DNA from: Hybos culiciformis
Taxonomy: Eukaryota; Arthropoda; Insecta; Diptera; Hybotidae
NCBI GenBank assembly: GCA_964007475.1
Contig: OZ023273.1
Span: 10,987,922 to 11,051,921, forward strand
Direction: 5' to 3'
DNA length: 64,000 nt
Numbering within the stretch: the stretch's first letter is position 1; every line of letters begins with the position of its first letter. A program made the position numbers and the translations under genes. Positions 11,006 through 24,300 of this stretch are shown in pieces. The notes below the pieces were generated by a model that was not told the origin of the DNA, did no database searches, and worked only from the letters and a program-made list of their open reading frames with translations.

Positions 11006-14000
11006 ATGGCTTATTTATTGGCTGCTGCAATTTTTATAGCCATTTCTGTAGCATTTTATTCACTTTGGAAATATGGTAATATTAAATTTCAACATCCAAT
11101 TGTAACATTTTCGGTTTTGACAGCATGGTGTTTCAGTTTTTTAATTGTTTTTATCATTCCACTTGACGTGACTGGGGTAAGAAAAATTTTTCTCAAATTA
11201 TTTATTTTTTGTCATGATTCTTTTAATTTTCTAGACTGTATATAGACAATGCCTGCAAGAAAATAATTCCAGTTTTACTTTAATTCATATGATAAATAAA
11301 ACTACATTGGTTACTTTAACAAATGGCAAAGAAAAATGCCAGAAGCCATGGGGTGATTTTTATATATAGATTATTGATTTAAACAAAACTCATTTTGGAA
11401 TTAATTTCAATTAATTTAGGTCTGGTGCCTGATTCTGTATTTCCAAATTTGTGGCGAGTTATTTATTGGACAAGTCAATTTTTAACATGGTTGATTATGC
11501 CCTTAATGCAATCTTATCTTAAAGCTGGAGATTTTACATTCAAAGGAAAATTAAAATCAGCATTGATTGATAATGCAATTTATTATGGATCTTATTTATT
11601 TATTTGTGGAGTTTTATTAATATACATTGCATTTAAAGGTGTTTCATTAGATTGGCAAAAGTTAAAGGCCATTGCATCATCAGCATCAAATACATGGGGT
11701 TTATTTTTATTAGTTTTATTGCTAGGTAATTTAATTTATATCTAAAATATATCTAAAAACAAATTTATGAATTCATAATGTTTAAGTTATAGGTTCATTT
11801 GAGGCGTAAAAAATAATCTAGTTAATTTTCTAGTTTAAATTTCTGACGAGTAGGTTGAATCAGTAAAATAACAAAAATATTTTCTCAAATTACCTACTAT
11901 TGGATTCAAAATAGTCCACAGAATATATTTTTGAAACCAACTTTTTAATAGTAATGGAATTAAGTATTTTATTTATCATCATAACGCGAAATAAAGGTTT
12001 TTTATTTTATTATAAAATTTTTTTTTGCAAACAATTAATTCTCTTTTTTTCTTAAGACATTTTTTTTTAAACTTAAAATGTTATAAGTTAACTAGGTTCA
12101 CTTAATTGATAAATGTATCTAAATATCTAAACAAATGAATAATGGATTTAATTTTTTTTAGGCTATGCACTAGTTGAAGTTCCAAGATCATTGTGGAATA
12201 ACTCAAAGACAGGATTTGCATTAAATTATGCGTATTTTAAGGCTGCTAAATTAAGTTCAGAAAAGGCTGAGGCCGAAGAAAAATTAGATGATATATTAGA
12301 ATCTTTACAAGCTGCTAGTCGATCAATTCCTAATAATCATTTGCTTCGTCCTTATCTTGAAACAATTCTTAAAAAAGTCCCTACTGAATTACAAGAAAGG
12401 GCAAATCGGAATTATTCTCGTAGCAACAGCAATGCAGTAACGTCAACTATTGTTCCATCTGAAAAAGGTCTTATTAAGTTACATAAATCTGTAATTAAAA
12501 GTATTCAACAAATATTACGTGCAGAAGCATTGTGGAATGTTCAAATTGAAAAGGTGCTACATTTAGAAGATGTAGCTCGTAATATACATGCAGCTGAAAG
12601 ACGTTTTAAAACAGAATTTAGTCAGAATACAACAAGAATATCTCGAGTTATTTATAATTCTACTTTAGAATGGTATTGGGAATGTAAATTGAAATATCCG
12701 TTTTTGAAATTTTTGGCTATTTTAACTGGATTATTATCATTGATGGTAGTTTGGAGTGAATTAACCTTTTTTAGTCGAAAGCCAGTTCTGTCAATTTTTG
12801 CGGGAATTTTAAACGTGGCGAAAGTTAACTATGATTTTTTGTCTATTGAACTGATTTCAATGGCTACTTTATGCTACTTGTGCTATTGCGCTTATTCCAC
12901 AGTATTTAGGATCAAATTCCTTAATTTATATTATTTAGCCCCACATCATTCTACAAATGAACACAGCTTAATATTTAGTGGTAAGATTTTACTTGGGAAA
13001 AAAAGAATTGGTCGATAAATAACAAAATTTGAAGTATTTTATATTTGATATTAATGACTTTAGTCGACAATTTATCCAAAAATTATAAATAAATTTCATA
13101 CAGCAATTTCAAATCCTGGCAAAACCAATGTGTAACATTTTCAGTAAAGATTTAAACTTTTTCTCGACACATTTTTTCCACTCGCTTGGGCGTACTTGAG
13201 CTATTGAGTAACGTCAATATAATACAGTTATTTATCGATTAATTTTTGCTATTAGAAATTGATTATATTTTTATTTCTCTCGAACATAAATGCATAACAT
13301 AAAATTTATTACTTTATTTTGCTACACGTTATAATTACGCTATGGTTTTTGGATCGAGCCGAATCGATCCAAAAAGCTCGAGCTAGCTCGTCTGTTTTTG
13401 CTTGAATGAAGATCGAGTTTTTATCTGCTAGTGGCTCGAGCTCACCATTTTTAATGTTTTACATTTTACTTTTTATTTTTTTTATTTTATTGAACAGAAA
13501 AGTTTATGTAAGGAAATATTTCACTTCAATCTTATAAGTCACAGTCAATTTTAACAGAAAGTAAACTAAATATTTTGTAATTTTAATAGTTATTTGTATT
13601 TTTATCAATGATACACTGAACAGATTTTTTATGTTTTATAATGTTTTGTAACTTTAATAATTAATAATTTTGCAATATTTATTGTTATTATTATAATTTT
13701 GTAATGGGTTAATAATGATTAAATTAGAAGAGTAAAGTTGAATTTTATGCTCTGAAATTGGTTTTTTTATGCCATTGTTTTTTCATATGTATTTTATTTT
13801 TAAGAAGGCTCGGGTGGCTCGAGCTACTCGATACTTCTTATACAAAAAGCTTGACAGCTCGAGCTTACGAAAATGATCGAGTTTCAGAAACCCTAAATTA
13901 CGCCATAAGGCCCATAAAATATGGTAGTTTTGACACCAAATTGTTATGACAGAACTTCGATTTCAATAAATGGCATAATTGTTAAAAATAAAATGACAAC

Positions 14001-15848
14001 AAGTCCTAGAAGATTTTTCAAGCATGTGGGAGTTGTGTCTAAATTTTAAAATAATTGAATTTAAATTATAAAGGGATTATTTAATTTTGAATCAAATATC
14101 TGAAAATAGTTCTGGGAAAATAAAGATTATCTCAGGAACTTAAACGAATAAAAATTTAAACAAAATTTTTTTTAGGCAAAAAAATAAAATAATGAAATTT
14201 GTGAAATTTTTATTTTTAAATCGGAACGGTGGTAAAAATAAATTTATTATTAATTTTTTAATAAAAAAAATTTCAGGAATGTTATTATGTCGATTAACAC
14301 CACCAATGTGCTTAAATTTTCTCGGGATGATTCACATGGATTCTCATATTATAAAAGAAAGAGTTATGGAAACGTATTATACACAAATTATGGGACATAT
14401 GGATGTCATTGGCATAATTTCAGATGGTTTTATGATTTATTTCCCAATGTTAGTATTGGCTCTTTGTTTAACAACTTGGTTCAGTTTAGGTAAAGTACAT
14501 TTTTTTGATTTTGTAAATAATACTAAATTAAACACAAAAAAAGTTGTCTATAATGTTGATGTTATTCAGTTATTGGCAATTCTTTTTGTTACTACATATT
14601 TTCACAGCTTAAAAGTCATTCATCATAATGATCTTGATCATACTGTTGAATAAATAATAAATTAAATTATAACACTCGAATACTTTTTACGAATTTCGTT
14701 TCTTTCGTTCTGTTAATTAATATTTAAGATATGGCAGCATGCTGCAGATTATATAATATACACTTTTAATTGTAAATAGTAATGAAACCTGAAAGCAATT
14801 ACTTATATATTCACCGTATTTATTATTTAAGAATCCTTTTACTTGAAATTAGTGAAATATTATTGAATTGCTTCGTCCTGGTATCAAGCGTAGGACTCAT
14901 CAGAATGATTTACTTGATATCTATCATTTACAATTCTTGAATCGAATGTTACTAAATTTAATTTTTATTTAAATTGCCAGAAGTTTTATACTTAATGAGT
15001 TATTTCAATATCTATTTCGCATTCTTTTATGAGGTTTTTGATAAATTTCCTGTTATCCCTGATTCTATTCTTAGATCTTAGCTATTCTGATAAGATCCAA
15101 GATTGATACCAGGACGAAACAATTCAATAACCTTTCAGTAATTTCAAGCAAAAGTATTCTTAAATAATAAATAAGCAATATATTTCATAACTGCTTTGTG
15201 TGAATATACGGAATTGCTTTCAGGTTTCATTGCTATCTAAAAATACAAATTTCAATTCTGAAGGCTTACTAACCTCGTTAAAATTCTTCCAAAAAAATTC
15301 AATTAATACTTCAAAAAAAAAATGTATTCCTCCTAATATAGAAACTCATTATTTGATTTGCTTTCAAAATAAATTGGTTTTTATACTTTTTTTCAGGAAG
15401 CAGGGCGTTAAACGCATTAGGATTTCAGCAGTTTATGCATAATGAAATTGTTGTTATTGAGTTAGTTCAAGAAGGTAAAGATTTAATAGCACGAGAGAAG
15501 CGTCGTCGACAACGTGCATTAGATACAATGTCGAGAAAGCGTGATTTTAACAGAGACTTTAATATAACTGGTGCCGTGACAAATAAATTTGGTAATCGGG
15601 CGGAAAGAACACCGTCGGATGGTCTCTTGAAAGATTCTGATTCATTTGACTACTCAACTCGTAATCCTTCCGACTTACCGAGAAGCTTATCAGAAGAAAT
15701 CAACGAAAGATTTGGAATTAGCACTCAGGTGGGATTTAAAGGACCCTCTGTAAGTGATGGAAGCAGTGGAAATGATTTTAAAGGGCAAGAAAATGAAGTC
15801 GAACACCGTATTGGTCCTCCACCTAGAAATATATTTGATGATGTGTAG
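11006..15848 (+). CDS. LMBRD2: LMBR1 domain-containing protein 2 (LMBRD2), complete, six exons
   Basis: Coding exons: 11006-11176, 11235-11352, 11420-11725, 12162-12980, 14277-14489 and 15397-15848. Phases agree at every GT-AG join; total 2079 nt, 692 aa (human 695). It is a polytopic LMBR1-family membrane protein, reported in regulation of GPCR/beta-adrenergic signalling. It starts with a hydrophobic helix ([14 protein letters not shown]) and keeps [39 protein letters not shown]-like ([12 protein letters not shown]), [20 protein letters not shown] (exon 3/4 join), [66 protein letters not shown] and [13 protein letters not shown]. The soluble tail from about residue 545 has basic REKRRRQR and ends NIFDDV, as in orthologs. 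Introns 4 and 5 carry repeats. Exons 5 and 6 belong to a block duplicated at 21-25 kb; this copy is intact. Confidence 0.96.
13341..13895. mobile_element. hAT-type MITE in LMBRD2 intron 4, with 8-bp target duplication
   Basis: The left end TATGGTTTTTGG and right end CAGAAACCCTA form inverted ends (TATGGTTTTTGG against TAGGGTTTCTG). They are flanked by the same 8 bases, AATTACGC, at 13333-13340 and 13896-13903. An 8-bp target duplication and TAGGG-like ends fit hAT elements. Inside each end are clusters of GGCTCGAGCT, another palindromic motif. It is 555 bp with no transposase ORF. It is absent from the second copy of the duplicated block. Confidence 0.7.
14781..15231. repeat. Large inverted repeat in LMBRD2 intron 5
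   Basis: The left arm (14781-14887) runs from AATGAAACCTGAAAGCAATT to TTCGTCCTGGTATC. The right arm (about 15098-15231) is its reverse complement with small indels (GATACCAGGACGAA ... TTGCTTTCAGGTTTCATT). The spacer of about 210 bp contains no ORF. The arms match a foldback/MITE; a target duplication was not identified. In the duplicate block only the left arm survives (about 21705-21840). Confidence 0.7.
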
Positions 15849-16440
15849 TGCATTAAAAAAACTTGAATTTATTGTTTACACCTTGCCACAATTTATATTT
15901 AATAAATTAAAATAGTAAGTTAGATACAGTTATATATATAGATAAATTTTTAGATTATACTAAGCCTACATTAATTTTAAGTATTAATAAATATATTACA
16001 TGATAAGTTTAAAATTGAACAAATAAAACGAAAAACATTTCTAAACTATTTTTGAATTCAAGCCTTGCAGTCAAATTCAAAATTAATAATTTCTGTTTTG
16101 AGATGTCAGAAATATACACGTTAAACTTCACAAAAACTTGAACTGCAATTAAGAATTTTGGTCTTTATTGATGTTATTCATTTGTTTAAAAGGTTTAACA
16201 TATTTTAGATAAAAAAAAATTAACTCAATATTTCTAAAAATTTCTTTTAGAAATAAAATTTTTCGTCCTTAGAACATATATGTGTAAATATTCTAATTTA
16301 AAATTAATTAACAAAAATCGAATCAGAATTTTTTTTTATTTTTCGTGTTATAAACAGATAAAATTACAAAAGAAGCAAAATAAACTGAATTAAAGAAAAA
16401 TTTAAAAATTTAAGTAAATGATTTAATTTTGAAAATTGTG
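15849..16440. other. LMBRD2 3' UTR and spacer
   Basis: AATAAA/ATTAAA-like signals lie at about 15900, 15985 and 16020, and the rest is AT-rich. From about 16130 onward it is again homologous to the right copy (21850 on), so the interval 14890-16130 is what the right copy lacks. Confidence 0.5.
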
Positions 16441-16648
16441 TTAATAACTTCTTCCAAAAAGTGTATAGAATTTTGGAGTATTGCGGCAAATTGGATGTAT
16501 ACATTTATCAGCTGGATTAATGTTTGCTGGTTGTTCGAATGGGATACAAAGAGATTTAGCGCCCATTGCTGGTGCTCCAGGTTCAGCATCTTCTTCCCTG
16601 TATTTAAAGAAAGCAAATTAAAATATAATACGAGACATTTTATAAAAA

Positions 16649-16704
<56 letters not shown>

Positions 16705-19264
16705 TGTCTATTAATTTTGCTGTTCATTTCCTTACAAATATAAGAAATAGTGAAACCAAGTTCTTAATTTTTATAGAAAAGCTAATATTTTATTATCACA
16801 TATTTTGTTTTTGTTGTCATTTTTGAAACAAGCAAAGTTAGTTATATCTGCACGTCATATTGAGAATAAAAGTGTGATATAACTGAAACTCAGAGCTTTA
16901 GCATAATAAAAATTTCAGGATCAACATTTTAAAATTAACTTCAAATAAATTAAACGAACCTTTCAACCATTTCAACCATACACAAAAATAACAATTAATA
17001 TCTTACCGGGCACTGTCTGCTTTGATTCTTTCTTCGCACTGAATCTCTCCACAGAAAGGTGACAACATAACGTTTTTTTGATCCAGAAGTGAACAAAATT
17101 CACCCCAATTTTTAGTAATCTTTTTATGATTCTCTAAATCGTTTTGTGCTTTTGCTACCATTGAATCGTGAATTGTTTCTAGTAATCGTGAGATTTTTGT
17201 TTCTGCATCATCGCATTTCAAAATAAATTTTTCTCCAGTATCACGGCGAACCGCAACTATTTGATTGGATTTCATATCTTTTGGTCCAATTTCGATGCGA
17301 ATAGGAACTCCTTTTAATTCCCAATGGTTAAATTTCCAACCTGGTGAATAATTATCTCTATAATCACCTTCACATCGAATTTCTCTTTCAATTAATCGGT
17401 TTTCTAAACTTTTACAGCATTTAAATAACATCTCTTTTTCGTCATCTTTCATTCCGGCAGTTATTCCACACGGTACAATTATAACTTGAATACATGCAAC
17501 ATGTGGTGGCAACACCAATCCCTGATTGTCAGCGTGAATCATAATCATAACACCAATCGATCGCGTTGAAATTCCCCAAGAGTTTTGGTAAACGAATCGT
17601 TTGGCTTGATTTTCTGGATCTTCATAAACAATTTCGAACATTTTTGAAAAATTTTGTCCCAAATGATGGCTAGTAGCACCTTGAACCCCCCGTCCACTTG
17701 CAGACACGAAAGCTTCAACCGATGTTGTATAGTCTGCCCCTGCAAACTTTTCTTTTTCTGTTTTCCTTCCTTTAACCACTGGGATTGCCAATAGTCCAGT
17801 ATAAATTTCTGCATATATCATCTTCAGCATCTTTTTGGTTTGCGAAAGCAGTGTGACCTTCTTGCCATAAAAACTCTCTGTTACGAATAAACGGTTGTGG
17901 ATGTTTAAACTCCCATCTTACAACATTATTCCATTGATTAAGTCTAATAGGAAGATCCCTGTAAGATTTTATCCATTTTGCATAAGCTGGATACATAGCA
18001 GTTTCAGATGTTGGTCGGATGGCAATAAATTCCGCTAAATCTGATGAGCCAGATTTTGTTACCCATGCAACTTCCGGTGCAAAATCAGAAATATGAGTCT
18101 TCTCTTTTTCCAATACAGCTTTAGACACGAACATTGGGAAATAACATTCTTTTACACCCATTTTAGTGATTTTAGCGTCAAACCACGTTTTGATAAGTTT
18201 CCAAATAGCAAAAGACCACGGTCTCAAAATATAACAGCCAGAAACATCGTAATATTCAATAAGTTCTCCTTTTGTAATAACCTGTGAATACCAATCCGAT
18301 AAATTATCCTCTTTTGTGGCTTCCAGGCCCAAACGAGTTTGCTTTTTAAGATTAGTTGAAGTTTCCTTATTTTTGTCTACTTTTTCTTTCAAAGTAGTTT
18401 TCAGTTGTTTTTGTTGATTTTCTTTTTTTTTATCTTTTTGTTCAGATTTTTTCGTATCACCACTTCGACCAGGAACTAGAAAATCATTACCAGTTAATTC
18501 TTTATATTTAGATTTTAATTCGAGTAAAATTTTAATTTCTGCATCGATAAGTTCCTTTGAAGCGCCACTGCTTTTAATTTGACGAACTTTATCACCTTGA
18601 TTTGTAATCTTTTTTACTAAATCATTTTTTTCTAAATCATTCGACATTGCAGTTTCTTTTTGAATAGGCGTGACGTCGGGAGTCCAATCCTTTCCGGTAA
18701 GTGATTTATAATCACTTTTTAAACTAAGAAGTTGCTTCACTTCCAATTCAATATCAGACTTTTCAGCTTTATTACTCTTTAATTTTCGAATTGTATCACC
18801 TTGATTTTGAATTTTTTTCAGTAAATCTGTAATATTTGCAGCAGGTAAAACGTTTTCCTTATTTTAGTAGTAGTAGTTGAAGTTGATGCTGTCACACCAG
18901 GTTTCCATTCTTTCCCTGTCACTTCCTTGTACTCAATTTTTAATCCTAATAAGATTTTTACTTCCGAATCGATTACAGATTTTTCAGCTTTTTTACTTTT
19001 CAATTGACGAATAATATCACCTTGATTAGAAATTTTTTTCAAAATTTCTTCTTCGTTTGTACTATGAAGGGTTTTGTTTGGTTTTACTTCATCAGCCCCA
19101 GTTGGCTTCCAATCTTTTCCAGTGACCAATTTATATTCTTCTTTCAATTTTAATAAAATTTTTACTTGTGTTTCGACATCTGATTTTGATGCTTTACTTG
19201 TTTTCAAATCTCGTATTTTGTTGCCTTGTTCAGAGATTTTTTTATTGAGTACTTCCGGATTTTC
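16441..19264 (-). pseudogene. Broken duplicate of the EPRS 3' half (WHEP repeats + ProRS + last exon)
   Basis: A copy of the last two EPRS exons: 17007-19264 and 16441-16597, with the same splice sites as the working copy (acceptor CAG at 19265-19267, donor after 17007, last-exon acceptor CAG just above 16597). Two lesions break it. Near 18861 one T is missing and one GTA triplet added relative to the other copy (net +2), within the Thr-rich linker after WHEP 2. Near 17817 about 20 bp are missing inside the ProRS core, after QKDAED. Elsewhere identity is very high: the first 160 residues or so are identical, and only about eight residues differ in the last 275. The last exon looks identical at base level. 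It has no GluRS part and no start of its own, so it is a partial pseudogene lying downstream of the functional gene on the same strand. Confidence 0.92.
16640..16702. repeat. AT dinucleotide microsatellite
   Basis: About 25 AT units with one interruption, in the last intron of the EPRS pseudogene copy. The working copy has only a short AT run at the same place (about 22327-22340). Confidence 0.9.
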
Positions 19265-19990
19265 CTGAAAGAACATTATAAAAGAAATATAATTTTTAAT
19301 ACCAAACATAGAAAATGGAGGTGGGTAACTATTATTTGAAAATATTAAAAATAATATTTGTTTTCTGTTCAAGGTTATTTAAAATTTTAAATAAATGATT
19401 ATAATAAATGATTAATATTTAATTATATTTCATTCATTATTAGTGTTTCTTTTTTAGGAAGCTTACAAAGCTTTACTTATACCAAGTTGTAATCAAGTTG
19501 ACGGAAAATATTGTAAGATATTGAAAAATTTACAAAAGTTTGAAAAATATTCGTGTTAATCACCTTAAAACTTTGTAATATGATAGGTATAGATAAACGG
19601 AGTTTATTTTCTATAATTATTTAAACAAACTAATGTAAATCGTATTAGAACTTTAAGTTAAATTACAATTTACATAATAAATTTGCAAGTTTAATACTAA
19701 AATATAGCAATATTATGTCAACAAATTATTTTATTGTGTATATGTGGCAAAGGCATTATTCGAACTGAATAAAAATAAATAAAAAGCGAATTCACTTTCT
19801 CTTCTTTAATATCTTATTTGTTGTAATTTTTGTTTGAATCTCTACTTGATTCTTTTAATTTTAATTTACTACCTTGTTCGAAAAAACTTTATTTTCTCAT
19901 TATAAACAAAAAGAAATGCATAGGTACTAATATTATCTACCTACACATTCAGCAAAAAGGGAGTTTTTTACTCACACCGTGGTAATTATG
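19265..19990. other. Sequence between the EPRS pseudogene and the LINE fragment
   Basis: Homology to the right block ends at about 19400. The remaining 590 bp are unique AT-rich DNA in which I see no ORF or motif. This is the junction between the two tandem copies. Confidence 0.5.
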
Positions 19991-19994
19991 TCAT

Positions 19995-21082
19995 TTTGGT
20001 TCAATTCTGGGAGTACTATTGTTTCTGCTATATATCAATGACATGAAATTGGCTATTACTTTTTCGAAATTGGTTTTGTTTGCAGATGATGCATTGTTAT
20101 ATGTTACTGGTGATTCAGTGGAAGAATGTGTGACGAAAATAAATGATGATCTTCAAAAGTTGGATGAATGGTTTGAAATGAATAAATTAAAATTAAATAT
20201 ACAAAAAACTAAATGTATGTTTATTAACAGTGACTCAAATATGCAGATAAAAATAAATAATGAGGTAATTGGAAAAGTTGAGGAAATTAAATATTTGGGA
20301 ATAATTATAGATAAAAAATTAAATTTTAAAAATCATATTAATTATGTCTGTAAAAAAATTGCTAAAAAAATTTATTTTCTGGGTAAAATCAGAAACAAAT
20401 TATCATTTAAGTCAGCAATTAACATATATAACACCACAGTTAAACCTCATTTAGAATATTGCTCATCTATATTGTTCATGGTGACAAGAGCGGAAAAGGG
20501 AAGAATGCAGAAACTGCAAAACAGAGCCATGAGAATAATTCTCAAAGTTAGCAGATATACATCCATCACTCATATGTTGTCAACGTTAAAGTGGTTGAAT
20601 GTTAACCAGAGGATTATTATGAATGTTCTTGTTATTGTTTATAAGATGAAAAACCAGCTGTATCCAAGTTATTTATGTGATAAATTGGTTTTAGTAGAGG
20701 ATGTGCAACAGTATAATCTGAGAAATGCTTCAGACATTAGATTGAACTTATATAGATGTGGAAGCGCACAGAATATGCTTATGTACAATGGAATCAAAAT
20801 TTTTAATGGATTGCAATTAGAAATAAGAAATGAAAGAAACATTAACATTTTTAAAAAAAAAATTATTCATTACATAAAAAATAATTTTAGTTAAATTTTA
20901 TTGAGGTAGATATTATATAGTTTGATGAAATCTAAGTTAAAAAAAAAAAAAAAAAAAAAAAAATTTGTAAATTAAATAATAGTTTAAATAAGCTAAATAA
21001 ATGAAATAAATAAATAAATATTTGTAATAAACACCTTGTATATAATAGTACTGAATAATATAAAAAAAATAATAATTCTTGG

Positions 21083-21128
<46 letters not shown>
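19995..21128 (+). mobile_element. 5'-truncated non-LTR retrotransposon (LINE) with RT fragment and poly-A tracts
   Basis: An open frame reaches a TAA at 20892-20894. It begins within the RT palm at GSILGVLLFLLYINDM, continues with VLFADDALLYV (the catalytic FADD box) and then LNIQKTKCM, EIKYLGIIIDKKLNFKNHI, YNTTVKPHLEYCSS and KLQNRAMRIIL. This order is that of the C-terminal part of Jockey/CR1-like RTs. The upstream endonuclease and most of the RT are absent, typical of 5' truncation. An A run follows at 20939-20963 and a second, about 45 A, at 21083-21128. About 290 codons remain open, so the insertion is fairly young. It sits between the two copies of the duplicated block. Confidence 0.85.
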
Positions 21129-21130
<2 letters not shown>

Positions 21131-21339
21131 ATTTATTTTCTCCATATTCATAGGTAAATAATTAAAAAGAACGAAACTCTTATGCATTAACATGTTATGT
21201 TATTTAAATTTTCATATTGTATCAGGAGTTCAGGACTTTTAAGTTATCAGTGAAATTAATATTATAATCTTTTGATTCGGGAAGTTATTACCCAAGTACT
21301 GCAACTAAATGAATACGCCAAAAGTGAGAAGAAAATTTA

Positions 21340-24300
21340 TTTAAAACTAAATTTTAAAACAAATGAATTTAAATTATAAAGGAGCTATAATAATTTAGTT
21401 CTAAATAAAAAATCTGAAAATCAGATATTTTCGTTATGGAAAAAAGATCTCAGGAATGCAATCAAATAAAAATTTAAACATTTTGTTGTCCATGATGTTG
21501 ATGTTATTCAATTATTGGCAATTTTTTTTGTTACCATTTTCACAGCTTAAAAATCATTCATCATAATGATCAGACTGTTCAATAAATAAAAAATAACACT
21601 CGAATACTTTTTACGAGTTTCGTTTCTTTCGTTCTGTTAATTAATATTAAAGATATGGCAGCATGCTGCAGATTATATAATATACACTTTTAATTGTAAA
21701 TAGTAATGAAACCTGAAAGCAATTACTTATATATTCACCATAGGAAACTTATTAAATCTACTGCTTATTTAATTTAATTATTTAAGAATCCTTTTACTTG
21801 AAAATACTGAATGATTATTGAATTGTTTCTTCCTGGTATCGTTTACAAAATTTGAACCGCAATTTGGAATTCTGGTCTTAAATGATATTATTAATTTGTT
21901 TAAAAGGTATTTCTAAAAATTATTTTTGGAATTAAAATCTTTAGTCATTACAATATATATTTCTAGATATTCCAATTTAAAATGAATTAACAAAAATTTA
22001 ATCAGAATTTTTTTTTATTTTTCGTGTTATAAACAGATAAAATTATAAAAGAAGCAAATAAAACTTAATTAAAGAAAAATTGAAAAATTTAAGTAAATGA
22101 TTTAATTTTGAAAATTGTGTTAATAACTTCTTCCAAAAAGTGTATAGAATTTTGGAGTATTGCGGCAAATTGGATGTATACATTTATCAGCTGGATTAAT
22201 GTTTGCTGGTTGTTCGAATGGGATACAAAGAGATTTAGCGCCCATTGCTGGTGCTCCAGGTTCAGCATCTTCTTCCCTGTATTTAAAGAAAACAAATTAA
22301 AATATAATACGAGACATTTTATTAAAAATATATATATATATCTCGTCTATTAATTTGCCTGTTCATTTCCTTACAATAAATAAGAAATAGTGAAAACAAG
22401 TTCTTAATTTTTATAGAAACAACAACCTAAAAAGCTAATAATTTGATATTACAAATTTTGTTTTTATAGTCATTTTTGAAAAAACAAACAAGTTAAATCT
22501 CCACACGTTGAAACTCAGAGCTTTAGCATAATAAAAATTTCGAAATCAAAATTATAAAATTAACTTAATATAAATTAAATGAACCTTTCAACAATATTGT
22601 TAAACACAAAAATAACAATTAATATCTTACCGGGCACTGTCTGCTTTGATTCTTTCTTCGCACTGAATCTCTCCACAGAATGGTGACAACATAACGTTTT
22701 TTTGATCCAGAAGTGAACAAAATTCACCCCAATTTTTAGTAATCCTTTTATGATTCTCTAAATCATTTTGTGCTTTTGCTAGCATTGAATCGTGAATTGT
22801 TTCTAATAATCTCGAGATTTTTGTTTCTGCATCATCGCATTTCAAAATCAATTTTTCTCCAGTATCACGGCGAACCGCAACCATTTGATTGGATTCCATA
22901 TCTTTCGGTCCAATTTCAATGCGAATAGGAACTCCTTTTAATTCCCAATGGTTAAATTTCCAACCTGGTGAATAATTATCTCTATAATCACCTTCACATC
23001 GAATTTCTCTTTCAATTAATCGGTTTTCTAAACTTTTACAGCAATTAAATAACATCTCTTTTTCGTCATCTTTCATTCCGGCAGTTATTCCACACGGTAC
23101 AATTATAACTTGAATGCATGCGACATGTGGTGGCAACACCAATCCCTGATTGTCAGCGTGAATCATAATCATAACACCAATCGATCGCGTTGAAATTCCC
23201 CAAGAGTTTTGGTAAACGAATCGTTTGGCTTGATTTTCTGGATCTTCATAAACAATTTCGAACATTTTTGAAAAATTTTGTCCCAAATGATGGCTAGTAG
23301 CACCTTGAACCCCCCGTCCACTTGCAGACACGAAAGCTTCAACCGATGTTGTATATTCTGCCCCTGCAAACTTTTCTTTTTCTGTTTTCCTTCCTTTAAC
23401 CACTGGGATTGCCAATAGTCCAGTATAAATTTCTGCATATAATTCAAGAATATCTAAAACTTCATCTTCAGCATCTTTTTGGTTTGCGAAAGCAGTGTGA
23501 CCTTCTTGCCATAAAAACTCTCTGTTACGAATAAATGGTTGTGGATGTTTAAACTCCCATCTTACAACATTATTCCATTGATTAAGTCTAATAGGAAGAT
23601 CCCTGTAAGATTTTATCCATTTTGCATAAGCTGGATACATAGCAGTTTCAGATGTTGGTCGGATGGCAATAAATTCCGCTAAATCTGATGAGCCAGATTT
23701 TGTTACCCATGCAACTTCCGGTGCAAAATCAGAAATATGAGTCTTCTCTTTTTCCAATACAGCTTTAGACACGAACATTGGGAAATAACATTCTTTTACA
23801 CCCATTTTAGTGATTTTAGCATCAAACCACGTTTTGATAAGTTTCCAAATAGCAAAAGACCACGGTCTCAAAATATAACAGCCAGAAACATCGTAATATT
23901 CAATAAGTTCTCCTTTTGTAATAACCTGTGAATACCAATCCGACAAATTATCCTCTTTTGTGGCTTCCAGGCCCAAACGAGTTTGCTTTTTAAGATTAGT
24001 TGAAGTTTCCTTATTTTTGTCTACTTTTTCTTTCAAAGTAGTTTTCAGTTGTTTTTGTTGATTTTCTTTTTTTTTATCTTTTTGTTCAGATTTTTTCGTA
24101 TCACCACTTCGACCAGGAACTAGAAAATCATTACCAGTTAATTCTTTATATTTAGATTTTAATTCGAGTAAAATTTTAATTTCTGCATCGATAAGTTCCT
24201 TTGAAGCGCCACTGCTTTTAATTTGACGAACTTTATCACCTTGATTTGTAATCTTTTTTACTAAATCATTTTTTTCTAAATCATTCGACATTGCAGTTTC

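Larger units (their letters stand above)
14030..19400. repeat. Tandem duplication block, left copy
   Basis: Homologous, same orientation, to 21340-25041. Shared landmarks in order: the end of LMBRD2 intron 4 (TTGAATTTAAATTATAAAG), the start of intron 5 including GATGTTGATGTTATTCA and GCAGCATGCTGCAGATTATA, the left arm of the inverted repeat, the EPRS last exon, last intron and the 2.3-kb EPRS WHEP/ProRS exon. The right edge is sharp: both copies read AAATTTTAAATAAATGATT and then diverge (19400 versus 25041). This copy keeps LMBRD2 exons 5-6 but has a broken EPRS. Confidence 0.9.

Noticed and set aside
14287..14493. 68-codon ORF overlapping LMBRD2 exon 5
   Set aside because: Wrong frame of a confirmed exon; the exon frame keeps [14 protein letters not shown].
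17545..17814. 89-codon ORF, and its twin at 23169-23447
   Set aside because: Frame shadows of the ProRS coding sequence in both copies.
16441..19264. Alternative that this EPRS copy is the working 3' end
   Set aside because: Two net frameshifts relative to the other copy, and the upstream EPRS exon at 25434-25664 meets the intact copy first.
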